Shown here one piece after another: positions 40,480-50,050 of a stretch of 64,000 nucleotides of DNA. A program made the position numbers and the translations under genes. Under the pieces are notes generated by a model. It was not told the origin of the DNA. It did no database searches and worked only from the letters and a program-made list of their open reading frames with translations. Numbering within the stretch: position 1 is the stretch's first letter; each line of letters begins with the position of its first letter. Origin of the DNA: Succinivibrionaceae bacterium (lineage in GTDB: Bacteria; Pseudomonadota; Gammaproteobacteria; Enterobacterales; Succinivibrionaceae); NCBI GenBank assembly GCA_016284235.1, contig JAEEOK010000091.1, forward strand, positions 1 to 64,000, given 5' to 3'.

Positions 40480-41760
40480 TCATGAACGTGGTTTACCGCA
40501 GTTATTGCAGAAATTACCCTGATTAACGGTACCGCAGGCACATGTCCAGCCTGCTACCGGCTGAGGCTTGCCGCAGTTGGAACAGAATTTTCCTGAATTC
40601 TGTGTACCGCATTCACAGGTCCAGGCACCTGCAGGAGCCGGCTGTGGTTTGCCGCAATTTGCACAGAACTTGCCCTGATTCACAGATCCGCATGCACAGG
40701 TCCAGCCTGCAGCTGCCTGAGGAGCAGCTCCGAATCCTGCAGCCTGCTGTTGCTGCTGACCAGCGGCAAAGAGGTTACCGATCTGAGCGCCGCCCATAGC
40801 GTTAGCCATACCCATTCCAACAAAGCCGCCCATTGCTCCATTAGGATTGCTTGCCGCAGCCTGCATTGCTGCACCAGTCTGACCAGCCATAAAGCCGCCG
40901 GCCAGCATCGGATTGCTAAGAGCAGCAGCTCTCTGAACTTCCTTAAGCATCTGAGATTCTTCTTCAGGAAGCGTAACGCTGTTGATTGCAATGGAAGCAA
41001 CACTTATTCCTCGAGCCTCTCCCCACTTCTTGGACAGAACCTCGTTCATGCTTTCAGTAAGTTCATCAACGTGCTGTGGAAGGGCATAAGGTCTGATATT
41101 CAGATTGGATAACTTTCCGAAACCGCCGTTCAAAGCACTTACAAACTCTTGACGCATGGTGCTGATCAGGGTTTCCTTTTCATAGTCGCCCTGCACATTG
41201 CCGCAAATCTTTGTATAGAAAGTAACCGGATCCGTAATTCTGAAGGTATACATACCGTTGCAGCGAACAGAAAAATCCATATCCATACCGATTCTCTGAT
41301 CAACAATATGGAAAGGAATCGGATTCGCTGTACCGAATTTATTATCAAGAATTTCCTTCATATTGATATAGTAGACTCTCTGGTCTCTGCCAGTATCACC
41401 ACCATATTTGAATCGTTCCCAAGAAGTCTTTATGAGATCCTTGACACCCTGACCAAGACTTTCTGCAAACATAGAAGGCGAAGATCCCTTGTCATAGGTA
41501 AACAGTCCTGGTTCGGTAACAACATCACGAACCTCACCCTGATCTATAATCAGAACACACTGTCCGTCGGCTACCGCAATACCGGATCCATTGGAAATAA
41601 CATTATCATGACCGTTAGTGTTAGATGAACGCGACGAGGTCTGTTTTCTTCCCCTTGCCATCAAAGTATCATTATCCAGTGCATCACAGGTAAAAAATTC
41701 CTTCCACTGATCTGCCATGGTTCCTAAGGTTGCACCCAAAGCCGCCTTAATCAAGCCCAT
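40480..41760 (-). CDS. SPFH-domain protein with three C-terminal zinc ribbons (YdjI-like)
   Basis: MGLIKAALGATLGTMADQWKEFFTCDAL; C-terminal WTCACGSVNQGKFCANCGKPQP / WTCECGTQNSGKFCSNCGKPQP / WTCACGTVNQGNFCNNCGKPRS. Confidence 0.9.
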   Translation of the reverse strand: MGLIKAALGATLGTMADQWKEFFTCDALDNDTLMARGRKQTSSRSSNTNGHDNVISNGSGIAVADGQCVLIIDQGEVRDVVTEPGLFTYDKGSSPSMFAESLGQGVKDLIKTSWERFKYGGDTGRDQRVYYINMKEILDNKFGTANPIPFHIVDQRIGMDMDFSVRCNGMYTFRITDPVTFYTKICGNVQGDYEKETLISTMRQEFVSALNGGFGKLSNLNIRPYALPQHVDELTESMNEVLSKKWGEARGISVASIAINSVTLPEEESQMLKEVQRAAALSNPMLAGGFMAGQTGAAMQAAASNPNGAMGGFVGMGMANAMGGAQIGNLFAAGQQQQQAAGFGAAPQAAAGWTCACGSVNQGKFCANCGKPQPAPAGAWTCECGTQNSGKFCSNCGKPQPVAGWTCACGTVNQGNFCNNCGKPRS

Positions 41761-41875
41761 AATTTTCTCTCCATAACTTATACAGAAATACCCCAAACGG
41801 ACAAACCCGCACTCTTTAGCAGTAAACAAACATCATGCCGATACCAGATATTATCACACAAAGGGCGCGATCTCA

Positions 41876-42125
41876 CATTGACATCCTCCTCCGCCTAAAT
41901 GCAGAGGACTCCTACCAGCTCCAGCAGAAAGCTGCAGGATACTCTCGGTGGGTTCTTGCTGCTGACCGACAATACGGTTCACTTCACAAGCTCTACGGCT
42001 ATGCCCTAGCCTGATTTGCCGTCATTGAGAAAGCCGAAGTCTGTCTCTGTTAGCAAGAAAGATTATACCTAATTTTATGCCTCATATCCACGCCCTAAAG
42101 GACGCGGTTTTACGGCACAGCCAGA
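41876..42125. repeat. IS200/IS605-like end remnant (family E/F)
   Basis: TTGACATCCTCCTCCGCCTAAATGCAGAGGACTCCTACCAG start; exact 30-nt block 41959-41988 shared with 35615-35644; end hairpin CGCCCTAAAGGACGCG. Confidence 0.55.
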
Positions 42126-42169
42126 TAAAATTCAAAGTAAATCCATCAAATTTAAAAAAAAGTGAAAGC

Positions 42170-42330
42170 GATCACATTGACCTCCACACGACTAAAGTCG
42201 CATGATTCCGGCTTCACAGACAACTCATTGAGAAATACATCTACGATCTCCAGGAGAAACTTCTTACACCCGCCTTTTCATTCAGTACAACAAAATACCT
42301 GTCTGGTATAGCTCTTCATACTGTAACGTT
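42170..42330. repeat. IS200/IS605-like end remnant (family A-D)
   Basis: TTGACCTCCACACGACTAAAGTCGCATGATTCCGGCTTCACAGA. Confidence 0.5.
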
Positions 42331-42707
42331 ATTGATATCTCCGACTTTCTCTGACAGTTTTATTTTCACAAACCCGGTTTCTTGAGTCCAATCTGTGCGT
42401 ATTGAATTTTCTGATTTGCTGTTCTGTAACTCAGGCGGCATGGTTGTCTACTCCTGAGTACGGAATATTTTGAAAGTTTCTCAAAGAATCGAACAAAACG
42501 TTCTCTATGCCTCTAAGAGACTGTTGTAAAGCTATTGAATCAACTCCACCGAGAAAAGAGTATTTTTTCTCTTTCATCACGGAATTTTTCTCGCCCGCGG
42601 TATCTATAAAAGTAAGGTGTCCGCGGCTGCATACCTAAACAATGAAGATCGCAGATTTCTTGAACAAGAAAAGTCATCTGAATAAGGAAAAAGGAGGAAG
42701 GGAAAAG

Positions 42708-42796
42708 TGGCGGAGACGGTGGGATTCGAACCCACGTGACCCGGAGGTCAAACTGATTTCGAGTCAGCCCCGTTATGACCGCTTCGATACGTCTCC
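42708..42796 (-). tRNA. tRNA-Ser (anticodon CGA)
   Basis: Minus strand GGAGACG...CTGACTCGAAATCAG...long variable arm...GGTTCGAATCC...CGTCTCCGCCA; CCA is encoded. Confidence 0.95.
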
Positions 42797-42813
42797 GAAA
42801 AATCAAATATAAA

Positions 42814-43086
42814 TCGGCACTCCGCACGACCAAAGCCGCGGGATTCCTGCTTCACAGACCACTGCGCAGCAAACTGCGTCTTACACGGTCTCGGAAGAAT
42901 TGCTTACTCCATCTCTTCAGAGCAGGCTTATATTTCCGTATGCCCTGCGGTATTAGTCAGTTCAGACTGCTGACGAGGATTTATGTTATCAAATTTGCAG
43001 GTGTTCGTCCATACTTTATCTGAAAACACTAAAAGCAGAACAGTTGAAACCGCAGGTTTACCTCCTGCATTGATTGCAAATCACTT
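42814..43086. mobile_element. Internally deleted IS200/IS605-like element (fused right and left ends)
   Basis: First half matches 51405-51600 (AACTGCGTCTTACACG, GGCTTATATTTCCGTAT); second half matches the left end near 52190-52290 (TACTTTATCTGAAAACACT...CCGCAGG). No transposase between. Confidence 0.55.
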
Positions 43087-43250
43087 TAAGTATCAGCAAA
43101 TACGAAGAAAACAAGGGTTCAGACGAAAAATTTCTATTCAGAAAGGCTCTATATCCATCTGTCCCATACAAAAAAAATGCCGATGAAAAATTCAGTCATC
43201 TCATCGGCACACAAAACTCTAATCCGTCTTATTTGAACTTTATGAAATCA

Positions 43251-43940
43251 TCAGCATCCGCTTGTCTCTATCTTATAAAGCGGCACCTTACCCGTAGTTA
43301 TCTCCGCACTGGTATATTTAAGATAGCATTTAGAATTTTTATACGGCATACCCCGCGGGATCAGGAACTGCGAATCTGTGCAGATTTCTAGATTTTTTTC
43401 TTGTCCATTCACAACTACCTTCACTTTTTTACAAGGCTCGTCTTTCTTCTCACTCCGGCACTGACAGAAATCATGTCCTGTGCAAACTGCGCTGGCATTA
43501 TAGCTATTGCACGTTTTATTAAGACAGCCTTCACGCGTGCAACGATTAGGAATAGTTCTGCCGTTTTTGTCCTTCGCGGTCGTTTTACCGGATATATCAC
43601 CATCCAAAACAAAAGCAATGGAGTTTCGATCAAGATAGGCATACTTGAAATATACCCACACGCCATTTACTTCGACACAATTGTTTTCTTTGCATTCCTC
43701 CGACCAGTCAGTTCCAAGCTCTTTTTCTGAATAATTAGTATTTGCTCCATTGAACAATGCTTTGGCGTATACCATATTGTTTGCAGATTTAAGGCTACCC
43801 TTCATGCTGTTAAGCGTAGCAACTCTTGCATCGGACTGCATTCCCACAAATTTAGGCACGGCAGAGACAGCCAAAATGCCAAGAACTACAATAACAATAA
43901 CAAGTTCTATGAGAGAAAAACCACCAAATCTATTATTCAT
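43251..43940 (-). CDS. Type IV prepilin, MshA-like (paralog 2)
   Basis: GGFSLIELVIVIVVLGILAVSAVPKFVGMQSDARVATLNSMKGSLKSANNMVYAKALFNGANTNYSE. Confidence 0.88.
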   Translation of the reverse strand: MNNRFGGFSLIELVIVIVVLGILAVSAVPKFVGMQSDARVATLNSMKGSLKSANNMVYAKALFNGANTNYSEKELGTDWSEECKENNCVEVNGVWVYFKYAYLDRNSIAFVLDGDISGKTTAKDKNGRTIPNRCTREGCLNKTCNSYNASAVCTGHDFCQCRSEKKDEPCKKVKVVVNGQEKNLEICTDSQFLIPRGMPYKNSKCYLKYTSAEITTGKVPLYKIETSGC

Positions 43941-44374
43941 TCTTATACCTCCCATTTCCCTATGCCCTTACTCATGCACAGAGGCTGACAGTTAGGCTGT
44001 GACCTGCATTCTGCAGCCATATACAGAACGTTAACCGGATACTCAACCAACGCGATAACAGTACTAAACTGTTAAGAATACGCACCGTTACCAACACAAT
44101 GCAACTTTTTTTCTTATCTGCTAAAAATACACCATTTAAACGCAAAAAAGAAAACGATTTTTCAATACTCCATATTCATTGATTCTACCAATAATCTCAT
44201 AAATCCGCATTTCCTTTAACTGAGTTAATTCATCTCTGACCTACACCAGTCTGAGATCCAACAAACTCAAATCTGCATAAAAGAACAATCAAAGCATAAA
44301 CAGCTTTAGCAGCAGCCAAGCCTTCAGGCGGCACGTACCTGAAAAAAGCATCTAAAAGAAAGATGACAGAATAC

Positions 44375-44857
44375 TCAGTCCTTTAAAACCTCAGACTTAA
44401 GACCTGCACCGCACACACTTCTGTCAAGTTTAAAAAGGTTAACCGGTGTTACTTTGTCCGAACCTGTAACGATAAAATCAACCTTTTGAATAAAATCAAA
44501 GGGACGGAAAAAAACATCACACATAGTAGCTGAAGTAGCAGGAGGAAGTTGATCCGGTCCATACACAGAAACCTTAGAATCTGCATTAAGTTCTGCCGGA
44601 CTCCATACGTTAACTTCCATATGATCTGCACTGACAGCCTTACAATTTTGGAAATTCCACAAACTGTTCGAACTTCCAAGAAAGGCCTCTCTTATAACAC
44701 CGCATGCATCAGCCACCCTCACAGCACCGTCTTTGGATACCGTACTTTTCACATCTTCGGTTTCCCGAAGAGTATGATTATTCCATACCTTTACAATACA
44801 CAGAACAAGAAGTACAACTGCAATCAGTACAAAGAAATTTAAATAAATTTTATTCAT
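44375..44857 (-). CDS. Hypothetical four-Cys secreted/anchored protein
   Basis: N-terminal TM; C-x(18)-C and C-x(n)-C pattern shared with neighbouring paralogs. Confidence 0.7.
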   Translation of the reverse strand: MNKIYLNFFVLIAVVLLVLCIVKVWNNHTLRETEDVKSTVSKDGAVRVADACGVIREAFLGSSNSLWNFQNCKAVSADHMEVNVWSPAELNADSKVSVYGPDQLPPATSATMCDVFFRPFDFIQKVDFIVTGSDKVTPVNLFKLDRSVCGAGLKSEVLKD

Positions 44858-44871
44858 AACCAAAAAAAACA

Positions 44872-45306
44872 CTACATACAGACATTGCGGGTGACATGAA
44901 TCTTCTGTCTGGACTTCTTACCTACCCGTATATTCAAATCAAGACTATTTATCCGCACATGATCAAAAAACTCTGCACAGTAGTAGTCAAGCTGCGTTGA
45001 CGAAAGTTCATCCTCTGTAACATCAGGATCGGCATCATCAAAATAGTTTTCCATACCTTTCTTCACATCAAGCACGAGATAAATTGAGTCATCATTTTCA
45101 AGGCGGCAGCTCGAAAAGTCAAATGTATCGTTCATTTTGAAACTTTTTCCAAGTTCTGAACAAACATTTTCCGGACGTCCGTCAACAATTTTAAAAAACG
45201 TCCACACAATAACAAAACCCAGCACTGCACATACAAACGAATAACAGAACAACTTAAGCAAGTCAACAAAACCAAATTTTCCAGATCCGTTATTTTTCTT
45301 ATTCAT
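44872..45306 (-). CDS. Hypothetical four-Cys secreted/anchored protein
   Basis: TM then ENVCSELGKSFKMNDTFDFSSCRLENDDSIYLVLDV ... YYCAEFFDHVRINSLDLNIRVGKKSRQKIHVTRNVC. Confidence 0.7.
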   Translation of the reverse strand: MNKKNNGSGKFGFVDLLKLFCYSFVCAVLGFVIVWTFFKIVDGRPENVCSELGKSFKMNDTFDFSSCRLENDDSIYLVLDVKKGMENYFDDADPDVTEDELSSTQLDYYCAEFFDHVRINSLDLNIRVGKKSRQKIHVTRNVCM

Positions 45307-45606
45307 TTTCATCCAATCAAACTGCAAGATAAATACAGAACAAACTTCCGTTGCTTTATAGATGACAAAACATAGCTCTGCAGGCTTTTACGGTTTGTAC
45401 TGTAGAAACGAAAGTCTGCCGCATCCTCATCTATTGTATTTACCTTTTCTTAAAATTCCATAAAAAAACAGACAAATTGAGGCTTTTTCCCTTACAGAAA
45501 ACAAAAAAACTCTATTGTAAGAAACGAAACAGCCGGCGGAAAGATACAATCCTGCACATCAGCAGGATTTGAAATACACCATGCTCATACTGCCATGTAT
45601 TATCGG

Positions 45607-47358
45607 CTATCTGAAGATTTTTTGAAGTACAGATAAATTCTCAGACAGACATTGAGGAATTTTATGATGAATGAGCCATGATTTAGGATTGCGGATGAGC
45701 AGAAATTTTTTGAGCATTACCCCGTCGTATTCAAAAGGAAGGAACAGCACTGTTTCAACATTCTTAAAAACATTCTTTTCCAGCAGTTCATTACTTAAAA
45801 ATGATTTCATAATAATCTTGTTGGGAATTATTAAACAGTTATGATTCTTCATAGAATCAAGACATTTCTGCACATCGCTGCAGCTTAGGATAATAGGAGT
45901 CTCGCAATTATCCTTTTCAGAAAAATAAGAATATTCCGGATTTGCCGTTTTACCATCTTCAGAAATAGAATATTCGATTACAGTTGAATCCGTCTCCTTA
46001 GCGATCAAATCAACGATCTCACTAAACTTCGGCTGCTGCTTCTTGCCGTTTGCATCAACAGCAAATTCAGAAAGTTTCTGGATAAAATCAAAACCTTCCG
46101 TGTAATACTGCACAATTTCCTGAAGATTCTCAACTTTCTTCTCCGTATTTTTTTCATCCGTGTTTTCTATCATTGATCCATACAGCCACAGACGATCCTG
46201 TTTATCATGGGTAACATAGAGCCAGTCTCTCACAGCAACAACTGTTCCGTCATTTCGCTTGACAGAAAAATCAACAGCAACTCTCTTTCCCGTAGTCAGA
46301 GCCCGGCTGAACCCGGTATTGAATATTTTCACATCCTCGGGTGTGGCTAGAATACTCTGAAAAACACCGTCAAAGTTAATCTTAAGATCTGTCGCATCAT
46401 ACCCTGTCAAAACAGTGAACTCACGATTGACATATTCAGTAATACTTTTGCCGGCCATCAGACTGCGGTGCACAGCACAGGGAATAGCCTCGGTAAAATC
46501 CTTAAGTTCCTTTTTCAGATCCGAAAGAGCCTCTCTGCTGCTCTCAGTCTTACTTTCATCAATAAATATAATCTGAATGAATTTTCTGCCGTCGTCACTT
46601 ATACATAATTCCGCTTCGCCACCTATGGTAACAACATAGCCGGATCTGTTTATGACATGAAGATGAACATCTGAACGTTCTCCAATCTCGTTGAGACGCG
46701 AAACGAGATCTATAAAATTAGCAATATCATAAGGTGCTATGAGATCAATCTGCTGAGTTCTCATGCCCTCATAAAATTCATCGTGAGTGTAGCCGAAAAT
46801 TCTAAGAGCTTCGTCGTTGACATTCAGATAGGAAAATCTTTTCCAGCGGTTAAGACCGTCCGTATTTACAGCAAACTGCATGACTCCAAATAAGCTGCTT
46901 CTAAAATATCTCTGCTCACGCATCAGAACAGAACCGTTGATCTTCTCCTGAACAATCATTACCCTTTGAGGAATGCCCAGGTTGTCACTTTCAAGCAGCA
47001 CTACCTGAAGTTTCTGCCAGCACTCGCTGCTTGGAAGTTTTCTGTTGCGGTATGAAACAGAAATTGAAAAATGATGATCGTTCAGTGACTGCTTGATATT
47101 TTCAGGACTGAGCATCCACTTCATTCTTGACTGCTCGGGCAGTTCAATTTCTGTTTCGACAAAGATCTGCAGCCAGTCGGCATACGTCTCCTTTTCAGAA
47201 GGATCTTCCAGTGATGTATCCTCCATAGCTCTAAGACCGCAGCAGTAGCAGGAGCCATTCACCAAATCTACAACCATGCAGTTACGGTACTTCTGGGTAA
47301 TTCTGCTGGCAAAGTTTGCTATATCCTCACTCTGCTGTACTTGAAGACTCACATCCAT
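45607..47358 (-). CDS. PAS-domain protein
   Basis: PAS-type segments (FSYLNVNDEALRIFGYTHDEFYEGM; SITEYVNREFTVLTGYDATDLK; VDFSVKRNDGTVVAVRDWLYVTHD); no recognisable kinase, GGDEF or EAL domain. Confidence 0.75.
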   Translation of the reverse strand: MDVSLQVQQSEDIANFASRITQKYRNCMVVDLVNGSCYCCGLRAMEDTSLEDPSEKETYADWLQIFVETEIELPEQSRMKWMLSPENIKQSLNDHHFSISVSYRNRKLPSSECWQKLQVVLLESDNLGIPQRVMIVQEKINGSVLMREQRYFRSSLFGVMQFAVNTDGLNRWKRFSYLNVNDEALRIFGYTHDEFYEGMRTQQIDLIAPYDIANFIDLVSRLNEIGERSDVHLHVINRSGYVVTIGGEAELCISDDGRKFIQIIFIDESKTESSREALSDLKKELKDFTEAIPCAVHRSLMAGKSITEYVNREFTVLTGYDATDLKINFDGVFQSILATPEDVKIFNTGFSRALTTGKRVAVDFSVKRNDGTVVAVRDWLYVTHDKQDRLWLYGSMIENTDEKNTEKKVENLQEIVQYYTEGFDFIQKLSEFAVDANGKKQQPKFSEIVDLIAKETDSTVIEYSISEDGKTANPEYSYFSEKDNCETPIILSCSDVQKCLDSMKNHNCLIIPNKIIMKSFLSNELLEKNVFKNVETVLFLPFEYDGVMLKKFLLIRNPKSWLIHHKIPQCLSENLSVLQKIFR

Positions 47359-47632
47359 TTCTACCCCCTGAAAGAAAGTTCAAAAAACACATTCGTGAAC
47401 TGTCCGTCACAACAAAAAGCAACGTACTTCTAGCCGTGCGGCACTATTTGAGAAATCTGACACTCTGTTTCCACCTAAATATCAGGCAATTCCATTCCTG
47501 CAGGCGTGTCCACTCCGCCGCCGCTACCGTAAAGAAACACTTACATAAACAGCACTGCTTTTATGCATGACGCCAATTGTGTTCGCATCCAACACATCAT
47601 CACCCAGGAGCAGTAAAGAATAGAATCCCTAT

Positions 47633-48265
47633 TTATGAAAGCGACTTCAAAGCATTGCAGTTCTGCTCTGATATTTTCACTGTGTAACGAAGAATATTTT
47701 CCTGATAAAAAAGATAGTCAACCTCATTTATGCCCAAGTTTCTGTGAATTTTTTCAAGTCCGTCACTGCACAGAGACTGGGCAAGAAAATCCTTGCCTAA
47801 ATTCTTTACATCAAGAGGTGTCATTTCACCCTTAAAAACAGAATCAGCGTTTCTGATTGAAAATGAAACAAGAAATCTGTCATCGACAAACTTGAAATCT
47901 ATTACTGAATTGCTCGATGAGGAGGAAGTTTCACCATTTCTTTTAAGAGCATACTTCTTTTCAAAATAATTCAGATAAAGTTTCCTGTTTTTTTCTGTCA
48001 TTTCGGAAACATTTCCGTCATCCAGACTTGACGAAACAGAAAAAAACAAAGAAATAAAAACAACAACAGCAGTAACCGTTATGAGAATGACTGACTTTGC
48101 AATTCCGGATTTTCTCGCATCATCATCAATCATAAGATAACGATCCATCTCGATCTGTCTCTCTGCTTCCTTTACTTTTATCTCATGCAGTTCCTCCTCT
48201 GTCAGAGGAACTTCAACATTGTTCTTCTGATCCAGAGAATCAGCATCATTGCCTGACTTATCCAT
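47633..48265 (-). CDS. Hypothetical single-TM protein, probable member of the Cys family
   Basis: TM IAKSVILITVTAVVVFISLFF; C-terminal SLCSDGLEKIHRNLGINEVDYLFYQENILRYTVKISEQNC. Confidence 0.65.
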   Translation of the reverse strand: MDKSGNDADSLDQKNNVEVPLTEEELHEIKVKEAERQIEMDRYLMIDDDARKSGIAKSVILITVTAVVVFISLFFSVSSSLDDGNVSEMTEKNRKLYLNYFEKKYALKRNGETSSSSSNSVIDFKFVDDRFLVSFSIRNADSVFKGEMTPLDVKNLGKDFLAQSLCSDGLEKIHRNLGINEVDYLFYQENILRYTVKISEQNCNALKSLS

Positions 48266-48493
48266 ATCCGCCACAACCGCACTCCCGACAAAAATTCCAA
48301 TCAAAAAAAATCAAAAAATTTTATTCAAAGACACTATCAAGACTGATCAAGTTTACATGATAAAAACTAATCAAAACAGAAAACATCGAGATTTTTTTTT
48401 GAAAATTAGACTGAAAGCATAACTGCGGAAACTTCGACAGAATCCAAGGAAATCAGAAATTAAAATCGACCAGCAAAAACGTTCAAAATAAAT

Positions 48494-48507
48494 TTGATTT
48501 AAATCAC
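48494..48507. promoter_or_regulatory. FNR/CRP-like operator upstream of the 48630 gene
   Basis: TTGAT-TTAA-ATCAC, close to the FNR consensus TTGAT-N4-ATCAA. Confidence 0.4.
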
Positions 48508-48629
48508 ACAAATCAAACTATTTTTCAAAAATGCAATTAATTTCAAAAAAACGTACTGCCTATATGATTTCAAAAAAGAATAAAGGTAGAATTAGGGAAT
48601 CTAAAAAACTCTCTTGATTAAGGAATCTT

Positions 48630-49718
48630 ATGACAGCACAAATCGAGCCCACAAGTCGCAGCATTATCCTGAACGCAGCGCATGAAGTAACGTCCGAAGT
48701 TACAGCAAGGCTTGTGAACAATGATCTGGACACTCTGTTTCTGAATTATGATTTGGAACCGACTCAGTTCGTGGATAATCAAACCCAGTCGAACAGTCCG
48801 TTCTTCGGTCTTGGATTTCACCACGTAAATTTCAGAATAGTACTGGGCCCTACTGTTACAAAGCTTTTCGGTATGTTCCAGCAATGCACAGCACTTGAAG
48901 ATCTGCCTTCATTCAATACAGACAAGATCACCGACTTCAGAAATATGTTTAAGGACTGTTCTTCACTAAAAAGAGCACCAAAACTTGACGGTACATCAGC
49001 TATTAACATGCAGTCAATGTTTCATGGTTGCCAGGTTCTGACGGAAGTTCCAAAAATGAACACTCCTAAGGCTGCTGTAATGCAGGAGATGTTTGCCGGA
49101 TGCTACAGTCTAACTTCATTTGCCCTGCAGGACAGCTCGCAGGTCAAAAATATGCAGGGTATGTTTAACGGCTGTGCCGCAATCAAGCAGATAAAAAACC
49201 TGCAGATGAACAGTGTGACCACTGCACAGAATATGTTCCACGGCTGCATAGCTTTAGAGGAGGTAGGCGACTTAGATACTGAAAACGTCACCAATATGCA
49301 GGAAATGTTCAGAGGCTGCCGCAATCTGAAAACCCTGGGAGAGCTGAACACAGAAAACGTGACAAATATGAACGGAATGTTCTTCGGTTGCATGGAACTG
49401 ACAACTGCTCCGCTTTTTGATACATCTTCCGTTGAAACCATGAGTTCCATGTTTGAGAACTGCCGTAATCTATCCTTTGTACCTCTCTACGACACCATAA
49501 ATGTAACATCAATGGAATCAATGTTTAACGGATGCTTTCACCTGACTTCAGTTCCTTTTTTTGACACCCGCAACGTAACCAACATGCAGCAGATGTTTGA
49601 AGGATGCTCCAACCTTGCAACCGTACCCCACTTTAACACCGCAAGTCTGAAAAAATCCCAGGATATGTTCAGAGGTTGTCTGAAGCTGTCATCAATGCCT
49701 GCCTACTATGAAAGATAG
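48630..49718 (+). CDS. BspA-like / DUF285 repeat protein
   Basis: Repeats of the form LNTENVTNMNGMFFGCMELTTAPLFDTSSVETMSSMFENC. Confidence 0.93.
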   Translation: MTAQIEPTSRSIILNAAHEVTSEVTARLVNNDLDTLFLNYDLEPTQFVDNQTQSNSPFFGLGFHHVNFRIVLGPTVTKLFGMFQQCTALEDLPSFNTDKITDFRNMFKDCSSLKRAPKLDGTSAINMQSMFHGCQVLTEVPKMNTPKAAVMQEMFAGCYSLTSFALQDSSQVKNMQGMFNGCAAIKQIKNLQMNSVTTAQNMFHGCIALEEVGDLDTENVTNMQEMFRGCRNLKTLGELNTENVTNMNGMFFGCMELTTAPLFDTSSVETMSSMFENCRNLSFVPLYDTINVTSMESMFNGCFHLTSVPFFDTRNVTNMQQMFEGCSNLATVPHFNTASLKKSQDMFRGCLKLSSMPAYYER

Positions 49719-49954
49719 GCAAATCCTAATCAAACTGACGCGGATTCACAAAATGTTTTAGAAAAATCGTGTAGGCGGATAAAGCCGCCTACCGCATACC
49801 CGAACAAACAGATCAGTATTCGGATGTTCCCAACAAGTAGCCCCTGCCCTGCAGTATGTCAGGATTCCAACACAGAGAGCCAAATCCACCCTTCACTCTC
49901 CAGTTTGACGCTGGAGGTTCTCTCCTGTCATAGACATTCTGTTAAGTTATTCAA

Positions 49955-50050
49955 TCATAACCCTTAAACTCAATCCGAATAGTATCATCAGATTCAACCA
50001 TTACAGACAGACTGCTTCATCATTGCAGTGTGCTTACAATCAATGGCGAC
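49955..50050 (-). pseudogene. Fossil IS1595-like transposase fragment
   Basis: Minus-strand MVESDDTIRIEFKG aligns with IIESDETYFGLSFKG of the 57336 transposase. Confidence 0.45.

Noticed and set aside
42100-43100. CRISPR array considered for the clustered short repeats
   Set aside because: Repeats are irregular in length and spacing and match IS200/IS605-like ends; no cas genes seen.
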